Positions 1 through 12,448 of a stretch of DNA of 64,000 bases are shown here, in pieces. Every line of letters starts with the position of its first letter. The first letter of the stretch is position 1. The notes under the pieces were generated by a model. The model did not search any database. It was not told the origin of the DNA and worked only from the letters and a program-made list of their open reading frames with translations. The position numbers were made by a program, and so were the translations under genes. Origin of the DNA: Anoplopoma fimbria (taxonomy: Eukaryota; Chordata; Actinopteri; Perciformes; Anoplopomatidae); NCBI RefSeq assembly GCF_027596085.1, contig NC_072466.1:22366613-22430612 (forward strand), written 5' to 3'.

Positions 1-507
1 GTATATCTACATAGCTCTGTCTCTGTCATGATAACAATGTATATCTATGTTGTGTAATTGTTTAATTCATTCAGTCTCTAATTGTTTAGGTTTTATTCAG
101 TTATTCAAATCAAACTATTTGGTATCATTCTTCAGCTGAGATAGCACCGAGTTAAAATATGAAAGAGTTAAAATTACTTTTTAAGTAACTAGTGTTAATT
201 CGATAAAGTAAGGTTAAAGGAAATAATCAAGACAGTTTTAAGATGGGAGAGGTGCAATAGAACTGCCACCCTTTCTCAAGAAGATAAAGCAAGGAGACGT
301 CAGAGGACTTCGCTCTCTTGTCACTCTCTTCCAGAGAACACAACTCTGGACGTTGACGCTAAAGGGTGGTCTCTGTCCGTCTGCAGGCTCGAAGGCCCTG
401 TGAGCAGAAACCTCTCCACAGGCTGAGAGGACCTCCGGCCGATATGAGATGCAAGAACCTGAAGAAGTGCCTTCCTCCACCTGGTTTCTGAAATACTACA
501 AATATGA
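1..507. other. No recognisable gene
   Basis: The first 240 bases are AT-rich. Bases 240-500 are more GC-balanced and open in short frames on both strands (about 70-80 codons), none with a recognisable motif. They could be upstream exonic sequence of the weak candidate at 508-1025, but nothing demonstrates this. Confidence 0.4.
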
Positions 508-1025
508 TTGATTGACTTTGAATCCTGCACACCAGGTTTCTTCCTCGTGGCTCTGCCGGTTCTGCTGATTCTCTGGTATTCTGCTCCTGGTCTAACTACG
601 GCCCTCCTATGTAGTCAAATGTGCCATGCAGCTCCGACCTGCGATGCACCAAGGTGCTCAAGATTAATTCCAGCAACTATTGAGAGCCCTAATGACCCTG
701 CTGTTACAAAGGGGTGTGAAAAGATGACTCATCCTCGTGCCGAGAGAGATGAAGATGAGGAAGAACAGTTCAAGCCGAACCTCAACGAAGAAGACGACCA
801 GGTTACGAAGACATCAGAGAAAGCCGAATCAACTGCCACTGAGCCAGAGATGGAAGAGTGTGATTCAACCAACTACAATCATCCAACCAGATGCCGAGGC
901 CTTCAGAGGAACAGCCGCCATTCCATGCAGCTCTACCTCCAATCTGCCCATCAGAGACGTCAGGTGAAACAATACCATTCCCAGATGTAAACGAGTTTGA
1001 TGTTACGTAGCAACCCTGAAATAAA
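508..1025 (+). other. Weak candidate terminal exon with poly(A) signal
   Basis: A frame opening after a CACACCAG acceptor-like site reads a hydrophobic stretch (FFLVALPVLLILWYSAPG) followed by an acidic, Glu/Thr-rich tail, and stops at 990. A second frame from 891 to 1010 ends in the plausible tail SGETIPFPDVNEFDVT. The canonical signal AATAAA follows at about 1020. The two readings are in different frames, so this is a decayed gene, a spliced last exon, or chance. I do not recognise the protein. No homologous motif supports it, and base use does not differ from neighbouring non-coding DNA. Confidence 0.2.
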
Positions 1026-3927
1026 GATTAGATTGATTAATATCACATTTTGAAGTTTTCCCTATTTTTCCAAAATAGGGTGGCGTCCAACTTAAGTCCT
1101 ATGTCAAATTCTGTTAGGTAAACTAATGGTGCTAAGTTCGAGTACTATCGTTCTTTTATACTAATTTAAGGGTTTCTAAATCCTAATTGAGTTATTTAAA
1201 CTAGTTACATATCCTGATTTTAATGACTTATTATTTATTAAATCTGCTACCAGCAATCACGCTACAAATGTAAAAGTGTCATTACTAAATAAAGAATTTG
1301 TTCTGTCATCCTCATTGTGGTAGCACATTATAAATGCATTAATACATCAAAATGATGTGTTTCATAGATATTTAACTATCAAGCAAGAAATCTCTGTCTG
1401 TGTGTGGGTGGGTGTGTGTTCTTCACACATCTCGACAACCGTTCACCTGATCTACCAGATGGTGGCTCACATCGACAAAGTTTAATTTTTTTTTCCATGT
1501 AACTTTTGCCTCAGGAACAAAAATCTTTTGTTTTCCTGGATTTTGTGGCTTCCAGAATAATCTGTCTATATAAGTAACACCCAGTAGCATCTAGATCAAT
1601 TTTATGCCATTATAAAATGTGTCCAAAATCAGATTTTTTATGCTGAGCTCCAACATTGTTTGAGCAACTGTCACCAAATTTGGTAGAGAGCATCTCTGGA
1701 CCAAGATTTAGATTTTAATGTTCCGTAGAGTTTTGCTATAGCTGGCCCTCGAATTTGCTCAAATGCTATTGGCAGGGCTTGAATTACATACAATGTTATA
1801 TCAAGAAATCTCTGTCTGCATATGTGTGTGTGTGTGTGTCTTTTATATATCTCAAGAACAATTCATCGGATCCACTTCACACTAGGAAAATGTTTTGCCG
1901 GGGACTCAAAGGTGTGCAGTGTAAAAGTTGGTGCCACAATTGAATAATTGTGAATGAACAAGAGACGGGGCCCCGTGCAGCCGAAGAGTAGGACTCCAAG
2001 GCTGCAAACCGAGTTGAGCATGTCGCCGCAGCGGGCCTTTAACTGACTGCGGTTAACTTTTGCTGCCGCAAATCTGGATGTACTAACTTTACAAGCAAAC
2101 CCTTCTTCATTTCCCTGGCATCAATGAGCGATGAGCAGTTCTCTACAAACACTGTAAGTGGAACTTCCCAGGGGGCCAAGCAACCCGGCAATGCGCTAAT
2201 AGATAAAAACCTAAAACATATAACTCTGTGTTGGCAACTCCAATCACAAAAACACAGCAGGCAATGATATTGACTGTTTTTACAAAATCTATAAATCTAT
2301 CAACATGGGTTTTACAGTGGCTTTTTGCCTTTCCAACATGTGTTGCAAACAAATGTGCCCGGTTTGAATAGAACCATGGACATTTTGTTGCACAGCATTC
2401 AAACGTTCTATTTATTTTCAGTATGCTTTTGTAATGTACACTATCAAAATAAATGCAGAAAAGTACACTCAGCAGAGTGCAGATCAGACGTGTCTGGGAG
2501 TCATGTTGGTGGGCTTGAGTCCTGTTTTGAACGAACACAGCTGTGATGTGAGATTGAATTAATACAACCCACCATTGTCTCACTAGGCATGCAGATCAGG
2601 GAGGTCACAATTCCTAATCAATACTGGAAGCAAGATTCCAAACTGAAACGTTGAATCCGCAGCTTTTGATTGGAGAAGTGCAGCGTCAATTTATTATACG
2701 GATCAATGAGCAAGAACACAAAAAGAAACAATCAGTCTAACAACAATAGGTAAGACTTGACCAATCAGATTAGACTGTGTTAATTCTTAGTCGGGGAAAC
2801 TCCAGTTGAATGTTGGTAACAAGAAATATTCCTACACCTAAAATGTTGTAACGCCCATGAAGAAGAAACATAACATGCCTAAAAAATAAAAGCTTAGCCC
2901 ATGGCTTTTTTTGTATTGTATTTATTTTGGAATCTGGAATGTTTGCATCTCTTCTAGTAAATAAAATATATAGAAAGTCTGAAAAATATTTAAAAAGCCT
3001 AGTCTTTGTCTCATTTAATCCCCGGCACTCACCCACATATACGTTTACGGCTATATGAAGTTTGAAAACCTATTATCACCCATTTTCATCCCTGGGAACG
3101 GCTAGATACATCATGTGCCTTTATCTTTAAGATGATATCCGTCCGAGTAATCACTGCTATGCCTCTCTTTCTGGGCTCAGTCAGAAGTACTGTATTAACT
3201 GGAATGCTGATACTGTCAGCCAACACTGCCCTCTCACAGAGACATCAGTGTCAGAAATCGGCTTCTATTTCACAGCCTGTATTTCATATCTCGGCAGAAT
3301 GTGCAGCAAAACCCTGCTTTGCTTATGGTTAGTTTGACATTTACGCAACACCCCCGAGCAAAGACCGACTGTAAAATACCAAGGGTTATATAAAGGCCTG
3401 TCCAGATGGGATTAATTGTAACAGAAGAGGTCAAGTTTGTCATTTTAAAGTATTGTGCAGGGAAGCGTTATTTAATGAAATGAAAGAAAATAAAATATGT
3501 TCCTCAGCAAACTGGGGGAGGCTAAATGGCTTTAAAGGAGTCATCCAGGACAGAACATTAAATTAAAATCACTGTCCTGCAGTGTTAGGATTTATAGACA
3601 CAAAGTCCTGCCTGTAGAGGGTTTAACACTCACAATTGAATGGTGACAAACACTCGATTGCAGTCTGCAGCGTTGCCCTTTACACTTTGAGAGTACAAAA
3701 TGAGCTCTATTGAGCTTCATTCATTTTCCTCTCCAGTTATTGACATCGATATCTGACTGAAAATCCTATATGGTTCTACACCCATGTTCAGCCTCCATCC
3801 TGCATGACCAGCGTTGTAGCACTGGTATATAAATGGGGGGCTGATGTAACACGCAGCAACTGTGTCAAATCAATGTAAACACTGTAGCAAAAGCAATGGG
3901 AATAGTCACACTATAAGAAATATGTTT
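1026..3927. other. Gene-free stretch holding a diverged direct repeat
   Basis: Segments at about 1376-1480 and 1798-1895 both begin ATCAAG(CAAG)AAATCTCTGTCTG. Each then runs through a short TG-rich stretch, a CACATCTCGA/TATATCTCAA motif, and a TTCACCTGATC/TTCATCGGATC motif. They are an old direct duplication of one dispersed repeat. The DNA between them is AT-rich. From 2000 to 3927 I see no gene and no repeat I can name; the short open frames on both strands there lack motifs. Confidence 0.4.
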
Positions 3928-4620
3928 TAAAGGAACAGTGTGAAACATTTAGGGGATCCATTAGCAGAAATAGTATATTGTATTGTATATCGTGTTGTCA
4001 TCAGTGATTAATGATCTGAAACTAAGAATCTTTGTGTTTTCGTTAGATTAGAAACAGCCATTCATTTCTACGTAGGGAATGGATCCTCTTCACAGCGTCT
4101 GCCATGCTGCACCGCCATGTTCCTACAGGAGCCCAGAACGGACAAACTAAACACTGGCTCTGGCGGAGCCTTTTGCAATATCTGAAGGGAGGGATGGGTA
4201 CTGAAACTCTGTATTAATCCAGGCAAAGTATTAAGTATTGATAAGCGTAACTGGTGTTTTTAATGTTTTGGTGTAATTTATTATCTTGCTGCTTATGACT
4301 TTGTATAGTGACTATGCTGTTGTAAATGTTACTGTCGATATTCTAGAAACAATATTTAGTTACATCTAAATCGTGAATAACTCCTTATCAAGTTCTGAAT
4401 TTATTTGTTTTTAAATGTCTCTATATGTTTTTAAAAGCAATTATTTAGTCATGAAGAAGAACAGATTATTGATGAAGCGCCTTGTAAATCCTAAAGATAC
4501 CTATCCTACCTAAAAGGCCACTGTAGTCCTCTAATACACTTGTAGAGGAAGGGGTGAGCATTAAGGGTATTTCATTGTTTGCAATCCACGACCTCACCGC
4601 TAGATTTCACTAAATCTCAA
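3928..4620 (+). mobile_element. MITE-like element (family M1), copy 1, carrying a nested insertion
   Basis: The left part (from TAAAGGAACAGTGTGAAACA through the GGAGCCCAGAACGGACAAAC motif near 4140) and the right part (GCAATCCACGACCTCACCGC to about 4620) match the two halves of the copy at 29816-30178. The ends are imperfect inverted repeats of the AAGGARCAGTGTG...ATTTAG type. The halves are separated by roughly 340 unrelated bases. Classification as a non-autonomous DNA transposon is inferred from the ends and from the recurrence of this type in fish genomes. Confidence 0.6.
4188..4515. mobile_element. Nested insertion inside M1 copy 1
   Basis: This AT-rich block interrupts the M1 element. 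It starts GGAGGGATGGGTACTGAAAC and ends near AAAGATACCTATCCTACC. GGGATGGGTA and the complement of TACCTATCCTA are loosely similar, which suggests inverted ends. A motif of the same type, TTGCCCATCCCTGAC, occurs alone near 6690-6706. No target-site duplication is clear. The boundary positions are approximate. Confidence 0.4.
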
Positions 4621-6020
4621 ACAGCTATCTTCGGTTTTTCAGAGGACAAGTGCTAAAAAGCCACTGCACATTACCTGCACAGCACCCATGGCAAACAGAC
4701 ACAGTTAGAGACTAGCTAGTGAGCATAGTGAAGCATTCAGCATTCCTCATTGAGTTGGTGGAGACTGCCATTCACCAGGTGGATGCAGACAGAACTCCAA
4801 ATGAATAATAATGTTGCTTTTTGACTGCTACATGCTTTAAAGAAACATGAAAAACTTTATTTTCCCTCTGAGAATAGGTAAAGATTACTTGCCAAACATA
4901 ATGCTAAGAGATTTAGAAAAAACTATGTTTACAGAAATGTTTTGGTGCCTAGTTTACTTTCACCTGTTGTGAAAATGTTCTCAAAGGGTTAATATAATGC
5001 TGGCACTGATGTATTGGATGTGTGATAATGGCTAATAACTGCTTCGCGGGTGACCTACCGACCGGAACATTATCTCCATCCATCAGAAAAATTAATTTAT
5101 TTGAATCTATTTTTAGATTCATTACTGTGTATTTGTAATGACACAGGGGGACGTTGTTTTTTTATTCATTCTCCCTCTGATTCACCTACATGCACTAAAC
5201 ATTTCACATAGAAGTTAAAGGGACTGTATACAAATGTCCCATGCAATGCCATGCAGAAGAATGTAATTATAATTCAGTTCTGTCTGATAAAACATTCTTT
5301 ACAGCAATAATACACCTTATTTTCTCCACCAGGCATGATCCTGGGAGATTATGTGTCTGTCTGTTCATGACTATTCTTGCATTCTACTGGACCCATCAGT
5401 TTAATATTTTTGTTGTTAAATTCCTACTGTGTGGTCAGGGACCTCTTTGGTTGGGTCGATTACCACTTTTTTGAAAAAAAAAAAAAAAATTCCCCTCATT
5501 GACTGCTGACTCCTCACTCTTTTTAACCACTGGCCGCAAGCGTCGGTCCAGTAGTATTTCTGATCTTTTTTTCCCCATCAACTATGAGGCTTATGTTTGT
5601 GGCTCAATGGGGCAGCATATGTGCCTAAATAGTATGTGTGGTTGAACAAGAGAGAGTGGGGATGGTCGATAACAAACTTGTCTAAATCGATATCATAGCA
5701 ATATTTTTTGTCACAACTTTAACAATGCCTATACCTGATCATTTCTTATATGGATATTTGATTTAAAAATAACACTCAATGGCCATTTTAATACATTTAT
5801 TACAAAAACAAAGATGGCTTTATGCCACTAAGTGCAATAAAATAGTCCATCATTTTACAGAAATACTGTGATTAAATAATGAGTCTCCATAATACTTCTG
5901 ATGTCCCACTGGCTTTCACAGTCATTTGAAATGGGCAAGCTGAATATGTCGGGGCTGTTTTGGCACAAACATCAGACATAAATGGTGATGGTAGTGATGC
6001 AGCCACTCACTTTGTATATA
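4621..6020. other. AT-rich gene-free stretch with a probable decayed hAT-like fragment
   Basis: No gene is visible. Around 5660-5960 the sequence (GGTCGATAACA, AAATCGATATC, CACTAAGTGCAATAAAATAG) resembles decayed copies of the GGGCTGGGCGATAT-type element represented better at 38514-38965. A run of about 15 A lies at 5475-5489. Confidence 0.35.
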
Positions 6021-6613
6021 CAGTGGGTACGGAAAGTATTCAGACCCCTTTAAATTTTTCACTCTTTGTTTCATTGCAGCCATTTGCTAAAATCGAAAAA
6101 GTTCATTTTTTTTCGCATTAATGTACACTCAGCAACCCATCTTGACAGAAAAAAACCAGATCTGTGCCTTGCCACAATTCTGTCTCTGAGCTCCTTGGGC
6201 AGTTCCTACGACCTCATGATTCTCATTTGTTCTGACATGCACTGTGAGCTGTAAGGTCTTATATAGACAGGTGTGTGCCTTTCCTAATCAAGTCCAATCA
6301 GTTTAATTAAACACAGCTGGACTCCAATGAAGGAGTAGAACCATCTCAAGGAGGATCAGAAGAAATGGACAGCATGTGAGTTAAATATGAGTGTCACAGC
6401 AAAGGGTCTGAATACTTATGACCATGTGATATTTCAGTTTTTCTTTTTTAATAAATTTGCAAAAATTTCTACATTTCTGTTTTTTTCTGTCAAGATGGGT
6501 TGCTGAGTGTACATAAATGTGAAAAAAATTAACTTTTTCGATTTTAGCAAATGGCTGCAATGAAACAAAGAGTGAAAAATTTAAAGGGGTCTGAATACTT
6601 TCCGTACCCACTG
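6021..6613. mobile_element. Tc1/mariner-type MITE with long terminal inverted repeats
   Basis: The element starts CAGTGGGTACGGAAAGTATT and ends with its exact complement (TCCGTACCCACTG). It is flanked by TA on both sides (6019-6020 and 6614-6615), the target duplication expected of Tc1/mariner. The inverted arms are about 135 bases each (6021 to about 6157 and about 6478 to 6613), with only a few differences. The 320-base centre has no transposase frame. This is a very common element type in fish genomes. Mobilisation in trans by a Tc1-like transposase is inferred. Confidence 0.9.
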
Positions 6614-6615
6614 TA

Positions 6616-9600
6616 TGTTTTTTTTTTTTTAAGAAATCAATACCAAATGAGTAGATAGTGAGCATCTAAGTATCGACCTACAGTATCTATTTGCCCATCC
6701 CTGACAGAGAGACCAAAGTTGCATTCGGGGCAAAACAGGTACTGGCAATTGCTGCAGAGGGGAACGTTTAACAGAGAAGTGGTCTCCTGGCAGTAAATGT
6801 ACAGTGGAGGTAAAGGTTTGCCCATAAATAAACACTGCAAAAACATTCATCAATATGAGAGGAAGAGGAGAGGGGGATGCTGAGGAAACTACTCTAGTCA
6901 CTTAAGAGCACTTTTGTCCGTAGACTGCGATCCACCACAGAACGCCACAGGAAGTCTTTTCTACCTGTAGCCATCAAACTGTGTAGCTCCTCCCCCTTCT
7001 GCAGGAAGGTCAGTTGAAAAATACGATACTTACTAAAATAAAAACCACACCATGTGCAATAGAACCTGCAAAATTACAATTCAATTTCATGTGCAATATT
7101 ATTTGGATTAATCTACGTGCATTATAACTTTCTACTAATTTATCATTGAAATATCACTCTGAATATCATGCTCTATATTACTTTTCTATTTTAGTTTCCA
7201 TAAGGGCACTTGTGTCAGTATCAATTCTTTTACACTTTATATTTTACTGTTGTATTTAATCTTTGTTGTTGTATTTTATTTGTTCTATTTTTTACTTTAT
7301 TTATTTATGTTACTCTTATTGATATTATGTTCTATTTTGCAATGGTGTCAGTATTGTTTCTTTTACACACAATAATTGTTATTCTATTGTTCATGTATGT
7401 TTATATTTTTATTTTATTGTTTTTTGCTATTCTTCTGTTGTAATCTTAAATGAAACTCTGGCACACAAATTTCCTCCATGATTAATACATTTATATATTA
7501 TCTTGTTCCCATGTCTTGCTTACCAGTTGTGGGCATAAGTGATGGGGAAGAGTCTTTTGGATTACACACTGGTCTCTAAACGGAGCCAGAACAGATGGGG
7601 GGTTAGATGATGGTGGACACATCTGGCGGAATCTGCACTCTACTCTACTGAGTGCACTTTTCTAGTTTAAGCTCTGGTTTCTGTGTTTTGTGAGTTTATA
7701 CAAACTGCAGAGCAGTGCTGCCAACCCTTTCCTCAGAAAAATTGCTATTTTCTGCTCTACGCATCACTAGAAGTCTCCAGATGATGCCATACCATATTTT
7801 ACATGTAAAAATATTTGCTACGGTTCCTGCTCTTATGGTTGATGGGGCCGTCCAGGTTTTTTAGAGTTTGATCCAAAGGGAATTGAATCCAGCACTGCTT
7901 TGATTTTGAACAATACTTTTTTTCTTCCATCTCTCTCAGGTCCCTCCGTGGACATGCAACACTAGACCGCTTGAGTAGTCCTTTAGTCAAACATCAGAGT
8001 TCTGGGACATATTATCAAGACTTTTTAATGCTTTATGTGATGGGATGTTAGACATGGAGTGAGGGCTACAATATAGATATGTGTTGCTCTGCACCTTTGC
8101 ACAAAGGGTGCATCAAGATTTATTGACCATATTTTTTAACTCAAGTCCACTTACTATCTTTTTCTTGCCGTTTCCCACTGCCTTCTTCAGTGAGCGGATA
8201 GAACACTTTGCAAAAAGTAATCATCCAGAACACAATGAACACGGTGTCTGTTGAACAATAAAACATCCAGCTTTTTTTAGTGTTTTTCTTTTCCTCTCTG
8301 TGAATTTCACTGCTCGGTCATTTCACGGATTATTTTTCCTCTGGTTTATACTGCCAGCCTCCCAGGCTGCCCAAGCCCTAATAACTCGTGTTCCTAGATG
8401 TGTGTATCCAGGGGGCCCCAGAAGAACATGTTGCTCCGGCTGCAAATATCAATAAAGTTTTATTGGTCTGCGAGGACGGGATGAGATAAACAAATCACAG
8501 GACTGGAAGTGCACATCATTACATAACACAACAGCACATAACTGAGATTTGCTAGGTGTGTTAGAAAATCTGTTGGAAGGAATGAAAAGAAAGACATACA
8601 GATGGACGTTTTACTACGAAAATCACTAACCTGTACAAACTCTTTCATGGGCAATTACAACAGCTGTGATCGCCTCAGATAAAATCATACTAATCACCTC
8701 AGAAGCGAGGTAATGAAACCTCCTCCATGCACACAACGAGCATGCATAAAGTCCCGTGAGGAATAACAAATACCTTATTATTTTGACAAGAAAAGAGACA
8801 ATTTCCAACCCCCGGGGGCACTTATTAAGCTAACGTGGCCCACATATTGGGGCTCCGCGAGGAGCACATCCAGCAGAGAAGTCTAGCACTGCATCACGAC
8901 ATTACTGCTGTCTTTCAGTGCTGCTGTGAGAATATGGCCTGAATTATCCTGCGATCAAAGCCAGTGTCCAACACAATCAACCATCATATTTAGTTCCATG
9001 TGAACATTTCCAAATATAATGAGTTTTTCTGCGTTAAGATTTATTGTAAGACACTGGAGGCACGGGCATTGCATGTTCCATATAATATGTGCATGATCGG
9101 CATTTCAAATGATCACATCATACCGTGGTTAAGCTTGAGCCAACGGTACAAAAGGGGTCTCCTTTCTTCTATATAGGCATCTTCCATCGCCCTGAATGGA
9201 TTTACATATGTTTCCATATTTTCTTTGGATCATTTTTTTACATTCACTGTGAGAGGATCAAGTTTTAAACAACTGCCTATCAAACAAAATATACACCAAG
9301 TGGTGTCTTTATCAGATTTGCCGATGCAATGTTAATGTAGTCCAATACAACAACCCTGATATAACATCTATCTATCTATCTATGAGTTGTTATGATACCA
9401 ATAAAAAAATTATATCAGCAATGTCTTTGCATCGATCCGACATCACATTATCATGTAATTTATCAGCAAGAAGGCAACAAGCGGTGCCAATCGCTACCCG
9501 ATCCGTACATCCTGTCAGATTAGTACTGCATATTGTGCAACTCCGATCAGACATGAGGTAGAAACAAGAAGGCTCACTCGTTGCTTCTTCCATTATCAAG

Positions 9601-9878
9601 TCCAGGAAGAAAAATGGTGTCTGCGTCTGAAATCGATGATGGAAAATAGCGATTTTGTCCTGTGTTTGTTTGAGCCATCCGATTTAATTGACCTACATGG
9701 ACATTCTTGCTCTTTATACTACATCAGTTGCTGTGAGCGTCTAATAATGACGTGGATGACGTGGACAGGTTACATTGAAGCTAGTTGAAGCCTCATACAG
9801 TTTCATACATGTCTTATGACGCTTAAGTCTTGGTATCAGACGCAGAGGGCCACTGATCAAGCTTTTGATGGGTTGGGA
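6616..9878. other. Gene-free stretch; T-rich low complexity and possible conserved non-coding block
   Basis: Bases 7210-7440 are strongly T-rich, which makes a spurious Phe/Leu-rich frame. Bases about 8200-8960 have balanced composition and TAAT and CAAAG motifs, without repeat features, so they could be a conserved non-coding element. Four CTAT units lie near 9367-9383. A phrase GTCCTGTGTTTGTTTGAGCC near 9658 recurs near 56210 in a similar form (dispersed repeat). No coding frame has a recognisable motif. Confidence 0.35.
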
Positions 9879-10163
9879 CCACAGACTGTATATAGGAAGT
9901 GGACATAGTCATCATGACGCCATCCATTGGTCTGTGGACTGCCGTTATGAAGCCTTGAGTCCAACAATTTCGCTGTCGCCAATTTGGAACAGGGCCGTCA
10001 CCATGTAGTTATTTTTTTGCAACCGATGAAGCATATCCTGCTTTATGGTCTATTTTTAAAACTTACTAAATGAACATCATGCTGTATTGAATAAGATTTG
10101 AAACTAGAGATTGAGACCATAAACTCATGTTTATAATGTTAACTGAGGTAATAAATTGGACAG
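9879..10163 (-). mobile_element. R1 dispersed repeat, copy 1 (internally deleted)
   Basis: Starts with the R1 right end in reverse (ACAGACTGTATATAGGAAGT), then GTGGACATAGTCATCATGAC. It jumps to the core (TTTATGGTCT, AAATGAACATCATGCTGTAT, GAAACTAGAGATTGAGACCA) and stops before the left end. Confidence 0.7.
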
Positions 10164-10226
10164 AGTTGCCCGTATCAACATGCCATTTTTCTTTTGAGTA
10201 ATCTCCATTAAGTCGGCCATGACAGC

Positions 10227-10436
10227 AGTTAAATTATAATAATAATAATAATAATAATAATCAATCATTAGTCCCACAATGGGGAAATTATTTCTCTGCA
10301 TTTAACCCATCCCGGAGGAGCAGTGGGCTCCATTAAACTTGGGGTTAGGTGTCTTGCTCATGACATATTGCAGTTTGAACCAACAACCTTGTGGTTAACA
10401 AGCGCTCTACCTCATGTGCCACAGCCGCCCCTATAA
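10227..10436 (-). mobile_element. tRNA-derived SINE (family S2), truncated copy
   Basis: An (AAT)n tail leads into TTAGTCCCACAATGGGGAAA, then a body shared with the fuller copy at 42775-42998, and ends at GTGCCACAGCCGCC. On the minus strand the head is tRNA-like: a box A-like stretch near TGGCACATGAGGTAGAGC and a box B-like GGTTCAAAC. About 30 bases of the middle (present in the other copy) are missing. Confidence 0.7.
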
Positions 10437-12448
10437 CTGGCTTCGCAGCTGCAACAATGTTTGTGATTTCAAAGTGGCATTGATGAACTTGCTATAGACT
10501 GTAGTTAATGGGCCACAAAAGAAAAAACTTCAAGTGACTGCGGGGTCCCAGCTGGTGTGACGCAGCAACTGGTGACAAAGCGAGAGGACATCAGGAGTCA
10601 TATCCTAACCGGACATGACTCAGCACAAAGTAACAAGCTTTCACTTTGAGTAATTTCTTACATAAAGATGTGACGCAGTTAGGCGGAGTGTCAAACTGTA
10701 GGCAACCACATCAGCCTCTGTGAGTGACATTCAATTACTGCAAGCCCCTTTGGTGCTGGTCCTTGGACAACAGTCTTCTCATTTCCATATGAAATTATCC
10801 CATCACTTCTTCTGGCAGCTGACTGTGGCTTGATGCGTTTTTTTATTTTTTGTACATTTTACTAATTTTCCCCAAACAGGCTTAGCTGAGCCAAGAGTGG
10901 CTTCCAGGGGAGAAGTTTAAGCAGCTGCTAGAGCCAGACGAGCGTTTTTCCCAACTTCATAAGTTTGGATGAAGGGGTTTCTTTCAGTGCGACGGAGATC
11001 AACAAGCAGCTGGGATTTATGCTGATGGAAGAAAAAAGAACAAAATCCAATGCCACTCTGCTTTCTAGAGATAACAGACGTTTTTACAGAAAAAGTCAGT
11101 GGGAGACTTTCTTTCTTTCAATCGAAACAAGAGTTTTGTGAGCAGAGGAAAGGGGAGGCTCATGTCAGCAGCCATCTGGAAACGCAACAAAGAGTGGGGT
11201 CAAAGGCCGAGTCGTCATCCAGCTGCACAGTACGGTGTGATGCTCTCTTTTTACCTGGTGTATGTGTTTGGGCCCATTACCACAGTATATTCCCTCCACA
11301 TGTGTGATTTTCCCGTTTCATGTAGTGACATTTGAAATAAAGCTGCTTTCAAAAGTAGCTATGATTTTGTTTTCAACACGGGAAAGTCAAGTTTATTTAC
11401 ATTGATGCATTTTATGTAGAATTTTTTGTCCCAATTCATCTTAGCTGAACATCACATTCCCCTGAGTTGATTGGAGGGTTATTCAGATCACCTGTTGCTG
11501 TGCAGGGTGTTAGCGACCAGCTCCGAATTAAAAATTGAGAGCAGCTTGGTGCATTTACCCTCTTAGCCAATCAGGTTGTGACAATGCCCTTCATTCAGGG
11601 TTCAAGAGAGGTGGGGAACTGCAAGTCCAGGACATTCTGATCCCTCTTCGACTTCATGCCTCGTTTTAGCAGACACATCAAGAAACTCTGGTTTTTAGAT
11701 GTCTTTGAGATTACTTTTCTGTCTTACCTTTACAGGTATTTTATTATAATTCACGTTTGTGATGTGTTTTGATGTTTTTACTCAAGGTCTTTATCATTTC
11801 CAAGTTTGTACATCCTCAATACCTTTCCTCCCCTACTCTCCTCACGTCTTAGCCCCGCCCACTAGAGATTTGAGTGGAGGAGGTGAGGAAGCAACACAAG
11901 GAGAGAGGAATCGAGGCAACAGGCATTTAAAAGGCTGGCATTTTTAAATTAAAATTGATTTTAATTGAAGTTTGGCTCCAAAGAGCAACACTGTCTGCTG
12001 GTTTTCATTCTTCTCTTTTAAATTCAGAGGATCAGCTCAAGGCCCGGTTGGCCAGAGGTATTTAATCAACTGGTCTCAAAGGTCTGAATCTTTTTGAATT
12101 ATTTTATATAATAACATTTCTATAGAAGCACAGCGTACACCCCTACCTAACATATTTGGCACCTAATGTACCAGTCAAATATTTTTACAAACATGATATA
12201 CTCGCTTTCAAAGTCCCAACGCAGAACAGGTATAATTGAACTGAGAAATGTATCATTTTTTATTTTACTGGGAAATAGCTACTTAAACTGTAACAGAACA
12301 CAAACTTTATTTTATGATCTCCGTCACATGAACATTACAACGTCTATAACTTATATATTTACGATTTAATTCACAAAGTAGCATAATGTGACAAGAATGT
12401 CTGTGTATACTATAGCCTATATACTGCAACTTTTTTATATATATTTTT
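10437..12448. other. Gene-free stretch with one dispersed-repeat fragment
   Basis: At 11798-11940 a fragment of the GAGGA-rich family is visible (ACGTCTTAGCCCCGCCCAC, GGAGAGAGGAATCGAGG); related pieces lie at 35524-35613 and 59735-59950. Two overlapping frames at 11050-11335 show no domain. The rest is unremarkable AT-rich DNA. Confidence 0.4.

Noticed and set aside
7210..7443. 77-codon Phe/Leu-rich frame that resembles a membrane protein
   Set aside because: It comes from a T-rich low-complexity tract, with no other coding evidence.
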